NCBI GenBank assembly: GCA_036498945.1
Contig: DASYEQ010000124.1
Coordinates: forward strand, 12,526 to 76,525
DNA from: JAQGMJ01 sp036498945
GTDB lineage: Bacteria; Pseudomonadota; Gammaproteobacteria; Burkholderiales; JAEUOS01
Length of the DNA: 64,000 bases
Direction: 5' to 3'
Position 1 is the stretch's first letter; every line of letters begins with the position of its first letter. A program made the position numbers and the translations under genes. This document shows positions 26,799-36,687 of this stretch, piece after piece. Under the pieces are notes generated by a model that had not been told where the DNA came from, ran no database searches, and saw nothing but the letters and a program-made list of their open reading frames with translations.

Positions 26799-28160
26799 AT
26801 GTCCACCAGTTCCGAGCAGCCTGCCGCGATGCGCTTGTCTTCTCACCAGGCGCTCGACTGGCTGAATTTTTTCGTCGCCGACATGCAGGCCTCGGTGGGC
26901 CCCTTTCTCGCCGTCTACCTGGCCGCCGAGGGCTGGGACGAACTGCACGTCGGGCTGGCGCTGACCATCGCCGGCATTGCCGCCATCGCCGTGAAGACGC
27001 CGGCCGGTGCGCTGGTGGACCGCATCCGCGCCAAACGCGCGCTGGTGGCGGTGGCCACCGTGCTTACAGGACTGTGCGCGATGGCGATCGCCTTCTGGCC
27101 CAGGCCGCTGGTGATCTACAGCGCCGAAGCGGTGATGGGCGTGGCGGGCGGCGTGCTGGGGGCGGCGGTCTACGGCATCACCCTGGGCATCGCCGGGCCC
27201 GACGCCTTCGGCGCGCGCCAGGGACGCAACCAGGCTTTCAACGCCGCCGGCAACGTCTTCGCCTCCCTGACAGTGGGGCTGGCCGCCTACGCCATCGACA
27301 ACCGCACCGCCATGTTCGCCGGCGCCGCCTTCGCGCTGCCCGCGCTGATGGCGCTGGCCGCCCTGCCGGCGCGCGCCATCGACCATGAGCGCGCGCGCGG
27401 CGCCGCCGCTACCGTCACTGCCGTCACTGATTCTCCCATCACGCTGCGCTCGATTTTCTACAAGCGGGCGGTGCTGGTCTTCATCGCCTGCGCCGTGCTG
27501 TTTCATTTTGCCAACGGCGCCATGCTGCCGCTGGTGGGGCAACGGCTGGCGCGCATGGATCCTTCAGGCTCGATGGCCTTCATGGCGGCCTGCGTGATCA
27601 CCACGCAGTGCGTGAGCGCGGCCACCTCGGGGTGGATCGGGCGCGCCGCGGCGCGCGGGCGCAAGCCGCTGCTGATGCTGGCCTTCGCCGCCTTGCCGCT
27701 GCGCGCGTTGCTGTACACGCTGACCGACGATCCCACGATGCTGGTCGCCATCCAGATTCTCGACGGCATCGGCGTGGCGGTGCTGGGCGTGGTCACGGTG
27801 CTGGTGATTGCCGACCTCACGGCCGGCAGCGGGCGCTTCAACCTGGCGCTGGGCGCGATCACCACGGCGGTGGGCGTGGGCGCGGCGGCCAGCCAGGTGG
27901 CCGGCGGCGAGATCGTGCATGAGGCGGGGTTCCACGCCGGCATGGTGGTTCTCGCCGCGGTGGCGCTCGCCGCGTTTGCGCTGCTGGCCTGGGCCATGCC
28001 GGAGACGCGCGGCGAAGCGCCTGCCCCGGTCGCCGACACCGCCACGCCGGCGGCGGGCGCCGGCATCCTGGCGACGATCGCCGTCAAGGACGGTCACTCG
28101 GTCGATTTCCTGCACTCGGTGGCGGCAACCGAGCGCCGGAAAGCGCCGGCGCAGAGCTAG
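26799..28160 (+). CDS. Major facilitator superfamily transporter
   Basis: The 453-residue protein (ATG 26799, MSTSSEQPAAMRLSSHQALD) has about twelve hydrophobic helices and an MFS-like cytoplasmic loop (KTPAGALVDRIRAKRAL, about 65-81) plus GARQGRNQAFNAAGNVFASL in the first half. The tail (GHSVDFLHSVAATERRKAPAQS) is hydrophilic. The substrate is unknown. It ends 22 bp before the convergent glmS gene. Confidence 0.82.
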   Translation: MSTSSEQPAAMRLSSHQALDWLNFFVADMQASVGPFLAVYLAAEGWDELHVGLALTIAGIAAIAVKTPAGALVDRIRAKRALVAVATVLTGLCAMAIAFWPRPLVIYSAEAVMGVAGGVLGAAVYGITLGIAGPDAFGARQGRNQAFNAAGNVFASLTVGLAAYAIDNRTAMFAGAAFALPALMALAALPARAIDHERARGAAATVTAVTDSPITLRSIFYKRAVLVFIACAVLFHFANGAMLPLVGQRLARMDPSGSMAFMAACVITTQCVSAATSGWIGRAAARGRKPLLMLAFAALPLRALLYTLTDDPTMLVAIQILDGIGVAVLGVVTVLVIADLTAGSGRFNLALGAITTAVGVGAAASQVAGGEIVHEAGFHAGMVVLAAVALAAFALLAWAMPETRGEAPAPVADTATPAAGAGILATIAVKDGHSVDFLHSVAATERRKAPAQS

Positions 28161-28182
28161 AGGGGCGGCGGGAAAAGCCGCG

Positions 28183-30009
28183 CTACTCCACCGTTACGCT
28201 CTTCGCCAGGTTCCTCGGCTTGTCCACATCGGTGCCGCGCGACGTCGCGGTATGGTACGCCAGCAGTTGCAGCGGCACCACGTGCAGGATGGGCGAGAGC
28301 GGCCCGTAGTGTTCCGGCATGCGGATGACGTGCAGGCCCTCGGCGGCGGCAATGTGGGTGTCGCTGTCGGCGAACACGTACAACTGGCCGCCGCGCGCGC
28401 GCACTTCCTGCATATTGCTCTTGAGCTTTTCCAATAGCGCGTCGTTGGGCGCGATGGTGACCACCGGCATCTGCTCGGTGACCAGCGCCAGCGGGCCGTG
28501 CTTGAGTTCGCCGGCGGGGTAGGCCTCGGCGTGGATGTAGGAAATTTCCTTGAGCTTGAGCGCGCCTTCCAGCGCGATCGGATAGTGCAGGCCGCGCCCC
28601 AGGAACAGCGCATTCTCCTTGCGCGTGAAGGCTTCGGCCCAGGCGATGATCTGCGGTTCCAGGGCCAGCACGGCGGAAAGCGCCTTCGGCAGGTGGCGCA
28701 GTTCCTTGATGTGCTTGGATTCGGCGACATCGTCCAGGCGGCCGCGCATTTTCGCCAGCACCAGGGTGAGCAGGAACAACGCGGTGAGTTGTGTGGTGAA
28801 GGCCTTGGTGGAGGCGACGCCGATTTCCACCCCGGCGCGCGTCAGGTATTGCAGTTCGGTCTGGCGCACCATCGCGCTGGTGGCGACGTTGCAGATCGCC
28901 AGGGTGTGCTTGTGGCCGAGCGATTGCGCGTGCTTGAGCGCGGCCATGGTGTCGGCGGTCTCTCCCGATTGCGAAATCACCACCACCAGCGCCTTCGGGT
29001 TGGGCACGCTGTCGCGGTAGCGGTATTCGCTGGCGATTTCCACCTGCGTGGGCACGCCGGCGATCGCCTCCAGCCAGTAGCGCGCGGTCATGCCTGAGTA
29101 GTAGCTGGTGCCGCAGGCGAGGATGTGGATCGCCTCGATGCCGCGAAACACCGCCTCGGCGTTTTCGCCGAAGAGATCGGGCGCGATGCCTTCCACGCCT
29201 TCGAGGGTGTCGCCCACCACCTGCGGCTGCTCGAAGATTTCCTTTTGCATGTAGTGGCGATAGGGGCCGAGATCCACCGCGTTGGAAGTGGCCTTGACGA
29301 TGCGGATCTCGCGCTGCGCCGGCTTGCCGGCGGCATCGACGATGCGAAATCTGCCGCGCTCGATCTCCACCACGTCGCCTTCTTCGAGATAGCAGATGTG
29401 GTCGGTGGTGCCGACCAGCGCCATCGCATCGGAGGCGAGGAAGGTCTCGCCCTCCGACACACCCGCGCCCACGCCGAGCACCAGCGGGCTGCCGGCGCGC
29501 GCGCCGACAATCTTGTGCGGCTCATCCTTGGCAAACACTGCGATGGCGTAGGCACCGGTCAGGCGCTTGACCGCCGCGCGCACGGCCGCGAACAAATCGC
29601 CCTGGTAGACGGAGGCGATCAGGTGCGCGATCACCTCGGTGTCGGTCTGGCTCTCGAAGTTGTAACCCTTGCCCCGGAGTTCGCTGCGCAGCTCTTCGTA
29701 ATTCTCGATGATGCCGTTGTGCACCACGGCCACGATGTCGGTGGAAAAGTGCGGGTGCGCGTTCACCGTGGCGGGCGCGCCGTGGGTCGCCCAGCGCGTA
29801 TGCGCGATGCCGGTCAGGCCTTCGAAGTGATTCGTCTTCACCTGGCTGTCGAGGTCGGCGACGCGCGAAGTGCTGCGCGCGCGCTTCAGGCCGCCCGCAT
29901 GCACGGCGACGCCGCAGGAGTCGTAGCCGCGGTATTCGAGGCGCTTCAGGCCTTCGAGCAGGATGGGGACGATATCGCGGTCAGCGACGGCAGCAACAAT
30001 TCCGCACAT
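28183..30009 (-). CDS. glmS: Glutamine-fructose-6-phosphate aminotransferase (isomerizing)
   Basis: 608 residues, the standard length. The N-terminal Ntn glutaminase domain starts with the catalytic Cys2 (MCGIVAAV) and contains HTRWATHGAP and the oxyanion region (HNGIIENYEELR). Two SIS isomerase domains follow (CGTSYYSGMTARYWLE; SQSGETADTMAALKHA; AEAYPAGELKHGPLALV) and the conserved tail PRNLAKSVTVE. It makes glucosamine-6-phosphate, the first step to UDP-GlcNAc. It lies 33 bp downstream of glmU on the same strand, so the two are co-transcribed. No glmS ribozyme is seen, as expected for proteobacteria. Confidence 0.97.
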   Translation of the reverse strand: MCGIVAAVADRDIVPILLEGLKRLEYRGYDSCGVAVHAGGLKRARSTSRVADLDSQVKTNHFEGLTGIAHTRWATHGAPATVNAHPHFSTDIVAVVHNGIIENYEELRSELRGKGYNFESQTDTEVIAHLIASVYQGDLFAAVRAAVKRLTGAYAIAVFAKDEPHKIVGARAGSPLVLGVGAGVSEGETFLASDAMALVGTTDHICYLEEGDVVEIERGRFRIVDAAGKPAQREIRIVKATSNAVDLGPYRHYMQKEIFEQPQVVGDTLEGVEGIAPDLFGENAEAVFRGIEAIHILACGTSYYSGMTARYWLEAIAGVPTQVEIASEYRYRDSVPNPKALVVVISQSGETADTMAALKHAQSLGHKHTLAICNVATSAMVRQTELQYLTRAGVEIGVASTKAFTTQLTALFLLTLVLAKMRGRLDDVAESKHIKELRHLPKALSAVLALEPQIIAWAEAFTRKENALFLGRGLHYPIALEGALKLKEISYIHAEAYPAGELKHGPLALVTEQMPVVTIAPNDALLEKLKSNMQEVRARGGQLYVFADSDTHIAAAEGLHVIRMPEHYGPLSPILHVVPLQLLAYHTATSRGTDVDKPRNLAKSVTVE

Positions 30010-30042
30010 GGTGTGTCCTTTAGAAAAACAGTGGCTCGCGCC

Positions 30043-31452
<1,410 letters not shown>

Positions 31453-31578
31453 GGGGGGCGGACTCGGCTGACGTGCTTCGAGGCGGGGCGATGATTTTAT
31501 CACCGGCTAAATGGCGAATTTGTGTCCGGGCGCACGGTTCGGCAAGGTAAACTGGCAGGCGTCCAGAAAGGGTCAGGC

Positions 31579-32505
31579 ATGCGGGTGGATGTGCGAGGGC
31601 GCCTGGTGGTTAAGCTTAGTCGGCAATCCGGGCAAAAACATGGCGGCGGCATCTGGCGGCGCGGCCTGGCGCTGGCCTTCGCCGCGCTGGCGCTCGCCGC
31701 ATGCAGCACCCTTTCCACCGGCTACAACAACGCTCCCACGCTCCTCACCTGGTGGGCCGACAGCTATTTCGACCTCGACGGTGGCCAGGAAGACCTGCTG
31801 AAAGACCGCCTGCGGGCGCTACGCGCCTGGCATCGCACCCAACTGCCGGATTACGCGCGCGCCTTCGGCGAAGTGCAGCTGCGCCTGAACCGCACGGTGC
31901 AGCCGGAAGACGTGGCCTGGCTCTACGCCGAGTCGACCAAGCGCATGCGCCGCCTGGCCGAGCACGCCGCGCCGGACGCGGCGCTCATCGCCACCCGCCT
32001 GCGCGCCGGCAACCTGGAGGCGCTGCGCCGCAAGCTGGAGAAAAACAACGCCGAGTTCGAGGACGACTACGTCAACGCCGCCGCCGGGAAGCGCGCGGAC
32101 AAGCGTTACGAGCGCGTGCTGAAGGAAGCCGAGCGCTGGTACGGTTCGTTCGACCGCGAGCAGAAAAAGCAGATCCGCGTGCTTACCGCGCGCCTGCCCA
32201 CCGACCTGGCGCCGGTGCTGGCCGACCGCAAGCGGCGCCAGGCCGAATTGCTGGGGATTCTGGAAGACGCCTCCGCGCAGCGCGCGCCGACGGAGGAGAT
32301 CGCGCGCCGCCTGCTGCGCTGGACCGATTACGAGCGGGGCCGCACGCCCGAATTCCAGGCCTACGCGCAAGCCTACCGGCGCGAGGCCGAGCGCGTGTTC
32401 GCCGCCATCGCCAACCTCGCCACGCCTGAACAGCGCGAGACGGCGATCAAGAATGTCGGCGACTACATGGAGCAGTTCAACGCGCTGGCGGTGGCGGGGA
32501 ACTAG
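31579..32505 (+). CDS. DUF6279 family lipoprotein
   Basis: 308 residues from ATG 31579. A basic N-terminus and hydrophobic stretch end in a lipobox (LALAACSTLSTGYNNAPTLL), so it is a lipoprotein. The mature part matches the DUF6279 pattern: a YNNAPTLLTWWADSYFDLDG start, then EDLLKDRLRALRAWHRTQLPDYA, and otherwise long charged helices, probably coiled-coil (residues about 60-290). Function is unknown. It is monocistronic and divergent from glmU, sharing a 126-bp promoter region. Confidence 0.8.
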   Translation: MRVDVRGRLVVKLSRQSGQKHGGGIWRRGLALAFAALALAACSTLSTGYNNAPTLLTWWADSYFDLDGGQEDLLKDRLRALRAWHRTQLPDYARAFGEVQLRLNRTVQPEDVAWLYAESTKRMRRLAEHAAPDAALIATRLRAGNLEALRRKLEKNNAEFEDDYVNAAAGKRADKRYERVLKEAERWYGSFDREQKKQIRVLTARLPTDLAPVLADRKRRQAELLGILEDASAQRAPTEEIARRLLRWTDYERGRTPEFQAYAQAYRREAERVFAAIANLATPEQRETAIKNVGDYMEQFNALAVAGN

Positions 32506-32536
32506 GCGGCCGGAGAATCCGCCGGCGCGCCGCTTT

Positions 32537-33622
32537 TTAAGTCCGCGCGAAGCGGATCACGCCGTCGCTCTCAAGCGCAGGCGCCAACTTGCCCTCGTCG
32601 CGCAGGTAATGCAGGTGCGCCAGGGTCTCGCCCACCGCAAACACGGTCTGGTGCGCATCCAGCGCCCGCTTGAACATCACCGGAATGATGTCGGCCGCCG
32701 ATTTCGGCGTGGCGCAGGCTTCCAGGGTCTCCGCCAGGCGCTCGTGGTGGTGCGTGGTCAACTGGCGCACGCGCTCGCGCGCGCCGCGGAACAGGCGCCC
32801 GTGCGAAGGCAACACCAGCACATCTTCCGGCAGCGCGGCGTAGGCCTGGAGCGCCTCCAGGAAATCGCGCACCGGGCTGGCGTGCGGCTCGTTGGGCCAG
32901 ACGCCGACGTTGGTGGAAATGCGCGGCAGCAGCATGTCGCCGGAGATCACGATATTGAGGTCGTCACAGTAGAGTGACGCGTGTTCGTTTGAGTGCCCGT
33001 AGCCGACGAATACGCGCCAGCCGCGCCCGCCGATGGACAGCATCTCGCCGGCGCGCATGCGCACGTACTGCGTGGGCACCGCCGGCACCAGGTTGTGATA
33101 GTAGGACTTGCGGTTTTGCGCGATCTCTTCCAGCAGGCCGCCGGCGACGCCGTGACGGCGGAAGTGCGCGGTCTGGCTGTCGTTGTCGAAGCCGGGGATG
33201 GCGCCGTCGCTCATGATGTGCGCCCAGAAATACTCCCCGGCGGTGGCGGTGGTGAGGCAATGCGCGGCGGCGTAGCGCTCGCAGATCCAGGCGGCGTTGC
33301 CGACGTGGTCCGGGTGGGCGTGGGTGAGGATCACGCGCTTGATCGGCAGCCCTTCGAGGTGGCTGGCGAAAATCGTCTCCCAGGCGGCGCGCGTCGGCTC
33401 CAGGGCGACGCCGGTGTCCACCAGCGTCCAGCAATCGGCGCCATCGATGCGGTCGCGGATCAGCCACAGGTTGATGTGGTCGAGCGCGAAGGGCAGCGAC
33501 ATGCGCACCCAGAAAATACCCTCGGCCACCGCGCGCACTTCGCCGGGCGCGGGGGTGTCGGCAAAGGGATAAGTCAGGAGCGCTTCTTCCGGGCGTTCCT
33601 TTTTCGCGGGTACGGCAGCCAT
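32537..33622 (-). CDS. MBL-fold metallo-hydrolase in the LiuR-type regulon
   Basis: A 361-residue cytoplasmic protein with the MBL zinc motif THAHPDHVGN (His101, His103, Asp105, His106), a later GYGHSNEHASLY histidine and ISGDMLLP aspartate, plus a C-terminal winged-helix-like segment (HHHERLAETLEACATPKSAAD) seen in LACTB2-like proteins. Such enzymes are thioesterase- or nuclease-like hydrolases. It is divergent from the MerR gene and has the same palindromic site in its promoter as the isovaleryl-CoA dehydrogenase operon, suggesting an acyl-CoA or acyl-thioester role. That role is inference. Confidence 0.85.
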   Translation of the reverse strand: MAAVPAKKERPEEALLTYPFADTPAPGEVRAVAEGIFWVRMSLPFALDHINLWLIRDRIDGADCWTLVDTGVALEPTRAAWETIFASHLEGLPIKRVILTHAHPDHVGNAAWICERYAAAHCLTTATAGEYFWAHIMSDGAIPGFDNDSQTAHFRRHGVAGGLLEEIAQNRKSYYHNLVPAVPTQYVRMRAGEMLSIGGRGWRVFVGYGHSNEHASLYCDDLNIVISGDMLLPRISTNVGVWPNEPHASPVRDFLEALQAYAALPEDVLVLPSHGRLFRGARERVRQLTTHHHERLAETLEACATPKSAADIIPVMFKRALDAHQTVFAVGETLAHLHYLRDEGKLAPALESDGVIRFART

Positions 33623-33635
33623 TTGCTAAACTTCC

Positions 33636-33655
33636 CGTTTACGTAAACGTCAATT
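33636..33655. promoter_or_regulatory. LiuR-type palindromic operator, copy 1
   Basis: The core GTTTACGTAAAC is a perfect palindrome; read on the minus strand the stretch is TTGACGTTTACGTAAACG. The same 20 bp occur at 36651-36670 on the plus strand. It sits between the MBL gene start (33622) and the MerR start, so it fits autoregulation and control of both divergent genes. The motif resembles known LiuR sites in proteobacteria. Confidence 0.8.
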
Positions 33656-33721
33656 GCTAATTGCGTATTGTCTCACGCCGGTCTGCACCGCCGGCTCGGC
33701 TTTGCGCGCGGAAAGCGGCCC

Positions 33722-34135
33722 TTGGCCCCGACCTACACCATCACCGAGCTGGCGCGCGAATTCGATATCACCCCGCGCGCCATCCGCTTCTACGAAGACC
33801 AGGGCCTGCTCGCGCCCACCCGCGAGACCGGCAAGAGCGGCACGGCGCGCAACCGCGTCTATTCCGCGCGCGACCGGGCACGCCTGAAGCTCACCTTGAG
33901 AGGAAAGCGTCTCGGATTGGCGCTCTCGGAGGTGAAGGAGCTGCTCGACATGTACGAGAGCCCGAAGGACGAGTCGGCGCAGAACGCGCGCTTTCTCGAG
34001 GTACTGGGGCGGCACCGCGCCACGCTTGAGCAGCAGCGCGAAGACATCGAGATACAGCTCAAGGAAGTGATGGCCTTCGAGGCGCAATGCCGCAAGAAGA
34101 TGGCCGAGGCCAAGGGCGCGCGCAAGGCGGCCTGA
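33722..34135 (+). CDS. MerR-family regulator (LiuR-like)
   Basis: The product is 137 residues if translation starts at TTG 33722 (MAPTYTITELAREFDITPRA), which has a GGAAAG upstream; an in-frame TTG at 33668 would add 18 residues. The MerR winged HTH (ITELAREFDITPRAIRFYEDQGLL) is followed by RVYSARDRARLKLTLRGKRLG and a dimerisation coiled coil (about 75-125). There is no metal-binding Cys cluster. Sequence, the nearby isovaleryl-CoA dehydrogenase gene and the shared palindromes indicate LiuR, regulator of leucine/isovalerate degradation. Confidence 0.85.
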   Translation: MAPTYTITELAREFDITPRAIRFYEDQGLLAPTRETGKSGTARNRVYSARDRARLKLTLRGKRLGLALSEVKELLDMYESPKDESAQNARFLEVLGRHRATLEQQREDIEIQLKEVMAFEAQCRKKMAEAKGARKAA

Positions 34136-34251
34136 GCAGGGGCATGCGGCCGCCCGGGCCGCATGAGAATTGCGCATGCGAAATCGGCGCAAACCTCGTT
34201 TGTGCAGGGGCGGGGCTTCGCTTCTAATCGGCGCATCGCCGCGCATGCGGC

Positions 34252-35484
34252 ATGTCTCCCGAAAATCCGATGAGTCTGGATGCGAAGCGCGGGCATGGCC
34301 TGCTGTTGTTCGTGGTGTGCGGCGGCCTGATCATGGGCGCGAGCATGGGCGTGCGCCACGTGCAGGGCCTGTTCCTGCTGCCGATGACGGTCGAGGGGCA
34401 TTTTTCCCGCGAGGCGTTCGCCTTCGCCATCGCCTGCCAGAACCTGCTCTGGGGCCTGACGCAGCCCATCGTCGGCATGCTGGCCGATCGCTACGGCAGT
34501 GCGAAAGTGCTGGTGGGCGGGCTCTTCGCCTATGCGCTGGGGCTGTGGGGCATGAGCACGGCGGGCACACCCGCGGAACTGACGTTTTATGCCGGCCTGA
34601 TGATCGGCGCCGGGCTTTCCGGCACCACCTTCGGCGTGGTCTACGGCGTGCTCTCGCGCCTGGCACCCCTGCAGGCGCGCGGCTGGGTGCTGGGGCTGGC
34701 GGGCGCTTTAGGCGGGCTGGGGCAGTTCGTCATGGTGCCGGTGGCGCATGAACTGATCGATGGCGTGGGCGTGGCCGCCGCCTTCGTCGTGCTGGCCTGC
34801 ATGCTGGTATTGCTGCTGCCGGCGGCGGTGATGCTGCGAGAAGGCGAGGCGAAGACGGGCGGCGGGCAATCGATGGGGGCGGCGCTACGCGAAGCGTTCG
34901 CGCATCGCGGCTTCTGGCTGCTCAACGCCGGCTTTCTCGCCTGCGGGTTCCAGCTGGCGTTCGTCGCCACGCACCTGCCGGCATACCTGCTCGACCATGG
35001 CCTCACGGCGCGCCACGCCACCATCGGCCTGGCGCTGATCGCGTTTGCCAATGTGTTCGGCACCTATGTGTGCGGCGTGCTGGGCGCGCGAGCGCGGCGC
35101 AAGCATCTGCTGGCCGTGCTTTACCTGGTGCGCGCGGCGACGATGGCCCTGTTCGTACTGCTGCCGCTGTCGCCGCTCACGCTCTACGTGTTTTGCGCGG
35201 TGATGGGATTCCTCTGGCTGGGCACCGTGCCTTTGACCAACGGCATCGTCGCGCAGGTGTTCGGCGTGCGCTACCTCGGCACGCTATTCGGCTTTGTGTT
35301 TTTCGGCCACCAGTTGGGGGCGTTTTTCGGCGTCTGGCTGGGCGGGGTGCTGTACGAGCACACCCATTCGTACAACTGGCTGTGGGCCGGGTCGGTGGTG
35401 CTGGGGGTGCTGGCGGCTTTCCTGCACTGGCCGATCGATGATCGCGAGATCGCGCGGCCGGGGCTGCGCGCGGCGGCGGCCTGA
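34252..35484 (+). CDS. Major facilitator superfamily transporter
   Basis: 410 residues (ATG 34252; ATG 34270 is an alternative) with twelve predicted helices. The first helices read GLLLFVVCGGLIMGASMGVRHVQG and GLTQPIVGMLADRYGSAKVL, the latter being the MFS loop 2-3 motif with Asp-Arg. The pattern resembles oxalate/formate- or monocarboxylate-type MFS carriers. The substrate is unproven; between LiuR and its target operon, a branched-chain acid is one possibility. Confidence 0.82.
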   Translation: MSPENPMSLDAKRGHGLLLFVVCGGLIMGASMGVRHVQGLFLLPMTVEGHFSREAFAFAIACQNLLWGLTQPIVGMLADRYGSAKVLVGGLFAYALGLWGMSTAGTPAELTFYAGLMIGAGLSGTTFGVVYGVLSRLAPLQARGWVLGLAGALGGLGQFVMVPVAHELIDGVGVAAAFVVLACMLVLLLPAAVMLREGEAKTGGGQSMGAALREAFAHRGFWLLNAGFLACGFQLAFVATHLPAYLLDHGLTARHATIGLALIAFANVFGTYVCGVLGARARRKHLLAVLYLVRAATMALFVLLPLSPLTLYVFCAVMGFLWLGTVPLTNGIVAQVFGVRYLGTLFGFVFFGHQLGAFFGVWLGGVLYEHTHSYNWLWAGSVVLGVLAAFLHWPIDDREIARPGLRAAAA

Positions 35485-35502
35485 GGCCGGCGTTGCGCGG
35501 AG

Positions 35503-35931
35503 TCAGGCGCGCGGCAGCGGCAGTTCGGTCAGCGGGAGCAGGCGCGAATCCTCGACGGCAGCGGCGCGATGGCCGAGGCCGGCCAGATAGGCCGGGTCGC
35601 CGGCAAAGGCCATGAAGGCGGCCAGGCTCTTCTGGCGCACCAGCATGGCGACGTCCCAGCGTTCTTCCGGCGGCCCGATCAGGAAGGTGTCGCCGGCGCC
35701 GAGGAACAGCAGGTCGCCGCCGCTGGCGCGCAAATGCGGCAAGGCGTGGTCGATATAGCGCCGGTAGGCGGCGGCGCCGCTGATCGGGGTAGGTGGCGCG
35801 AGATCGGGGTGCGCTGTGTAATCCGCCTGCGCGCGCAGGCGCAGTAGGTTCAGCATCACCACTTCGCCGGTGAGGCCGCGTTGCCACAGGGCGCGCCCGG
35901 CTTGCTGCGTGGGTTCGAGATAGGCGGGCAT
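35503..35931 (-). CDS. DUF1330-like small protein
   Basis: 142 residues from ATG 35931, with GAGGTG upstream overlapping the stop codon of the preceding DUF2239 gene (35942), so translation is coupled. The sequence (LTGEVVMLNLLRLRAQADY, AAYRRYIDHALPHL, GDLLFLG, ERWDVAMLVRQKSLAAFMAFAGDPAY) follows the ferredoxin-like dimeric alpha/beta-barrel pattern of DUF1330/ABM proteins. No catalytic residues are established for the family. It is co-expressed with DUF2239 from a tightly controlled promoter. Confidence 0.7.
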   Translation of the reverse strand: MPAYLEPTQQAGRALWQRGLTGEVVMLNLLRLRAQADYTAHPDLAPPTPISGAAAYRRYIDHALPHLRASGGDLLFLGAGDTFLIGPPEERWDVAMLVRQKSLAAFMAFAGDPAYLAGLGHRAAAVEDSRLLPLTELPLPRA

Positions 35932-35941
35932 GGCGTACACC

Positions 35942-36544
35942 TCAGGCGGCCTGCGCCAGGCGCAAGGCGTAGTCCCGCAGGTCGGCGGGCCAGGCCGCCA
36001 TGCGCTGCGCGAATCCCGGCAGGTCGCCGGCAAACAAGGCGCGCGTGGCTTCCTCGAAGCCGGCCAGGTTGCCGGCAATCGCGGACATGAAGCGGTAGGC
36101 AGCCTCGCGGGCGTTGCGGGCGCGGTCGCCCTCCGTACCCTGCTTGCGCGCGGCTTCGACCAGCTTGCGCAGTGCCACCGAGGCGCCGCCGGGCTGGGCG
36201 GCGAGCCAGTCCCAGTGGCGCGGCAGCAGGGTGACTTCGCGCGCCACCACACCCAGCTTGGGGCGGCCGGGGCCACGTGCGGTAGTTTCGGGTGCCAGCC
36301 CCGGTGTTTCGTGTGAGCGCTCGCTATCCGGAATGGGTACCCTGGAAAGCACTGCACTAGTATCGCCGTGCAAATCCAAGTCGATCTGCCGGCCGTCTTC
36401 GTCGGCGAAAATCAGCAGGGCGCCGGCCTCGGTAGATGCGGTTTGGCTGGCCTCGTGGGCGCGCAAGGCGACTTCGGGCAAGGGACCGGCGGCCAAGCGG
36501 CGGTGGCCGAGGAAGGCGGTAAAGGCGGGGGTGGAGCTGGTCAT
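35942..36544 (-). CDS. DUF2239 family protein
   Basis: 200 residues. Recognisable DUF2239 features: start TAFLGHRRLAAGPLPEVALRA, ALLIFADEDGRQIDLDLHGD, RGPGRPKLGVVAREVTLLPRHWDWL and AYRFMSAIAGNLAGFEEATRALFAGD. The middle GRPKLGVVAREVTLLPRHWDWL segment resembles a ribbon-helix-helix DNA-binding region, so it may itself be a regulator; this is inference. It is the first gene of the DUF2239-DUF1330 operon and has twin operators in its promoter. Confidence 0.78.
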   Translation of the reverse strand: MTSSTPAFTAFLGHRRLAAGPLPEVALRAHEASQTASTEAGALLIFADEDGRQIDLDLHGDTSAVLSRVPIPDSERSHETPGLAPETTARGPGRPKLGVVAREVTLLPRHWDWLAAQPGGASVALRKLVEAARKQGTEGDRARNAREAAYRFMSAIAGNLAGFEEATRALFAGDLPGFAQRMAAWPADLRDYALRLAQAA

Positions 36545-36571
36545 GGCGGGGCTTTCAGAATCGATGTTTGC

Positions 36572-36616
36572 ATTTTACCCGGATAAAATTAACTGTCAAT
36601 ATCATCCGGGTAAAAT
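36572..36616 (-). promoter_or_regulatory. Sigma-70 promoter with paired inverted operators for DUF2239
   Basis: On the minus strand TTGACA (36594-36599) is 16 bp from TAAAAT (36572-36577). Two 13-bp inverted copies, ATTTTACCCGGAT (36572-36584) and ATCCGGGTAAAAT (36604-36616), lie over the -10/spacer and just upstream of the -35, 32 bp centre to centre, that is about three helical turns. Each is itself a near-palindrome TTTTAyCCGGrTAAAA. This is a textbook repressor arrangement; the repressor is not identified. Confidence 0.75.
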
Positions 36617-36652
36617 ATCTTATCGATTGCCCCCGAATGCATCGCCGTCAAA

Positions 36653-36681
36653 TTGACGTTTACGTAAACGTAAAGTAAATT
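36653..36681 (+). promoter_or_regulatory. Promoter of the isovaleryl-CoA dehydrogenase operon with LiuR-type site, copy 2
   Basis: TTGACG (36653-36658), a 17-bp spacer filled by the palindrome TTTACGTAAACGTAAAG, and TAAATT (36676-36681) form a promoter whose start point would fall at about the ATG of the thioesterase gene (36688). The 20 bp from 36651 to 36670 are identical to those on the minus strand at 33636-33655. Confidence 0.75.
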
Positions 36682-36687
36682 TGGCTG

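Noticed and set aside
28183..30009. glmS ribozyme upstream of glmS
   Set aside because: Only 33 bp separate glmU and glmS, too short for the ribozyme, which is a feature of Gram-positive bacteria.
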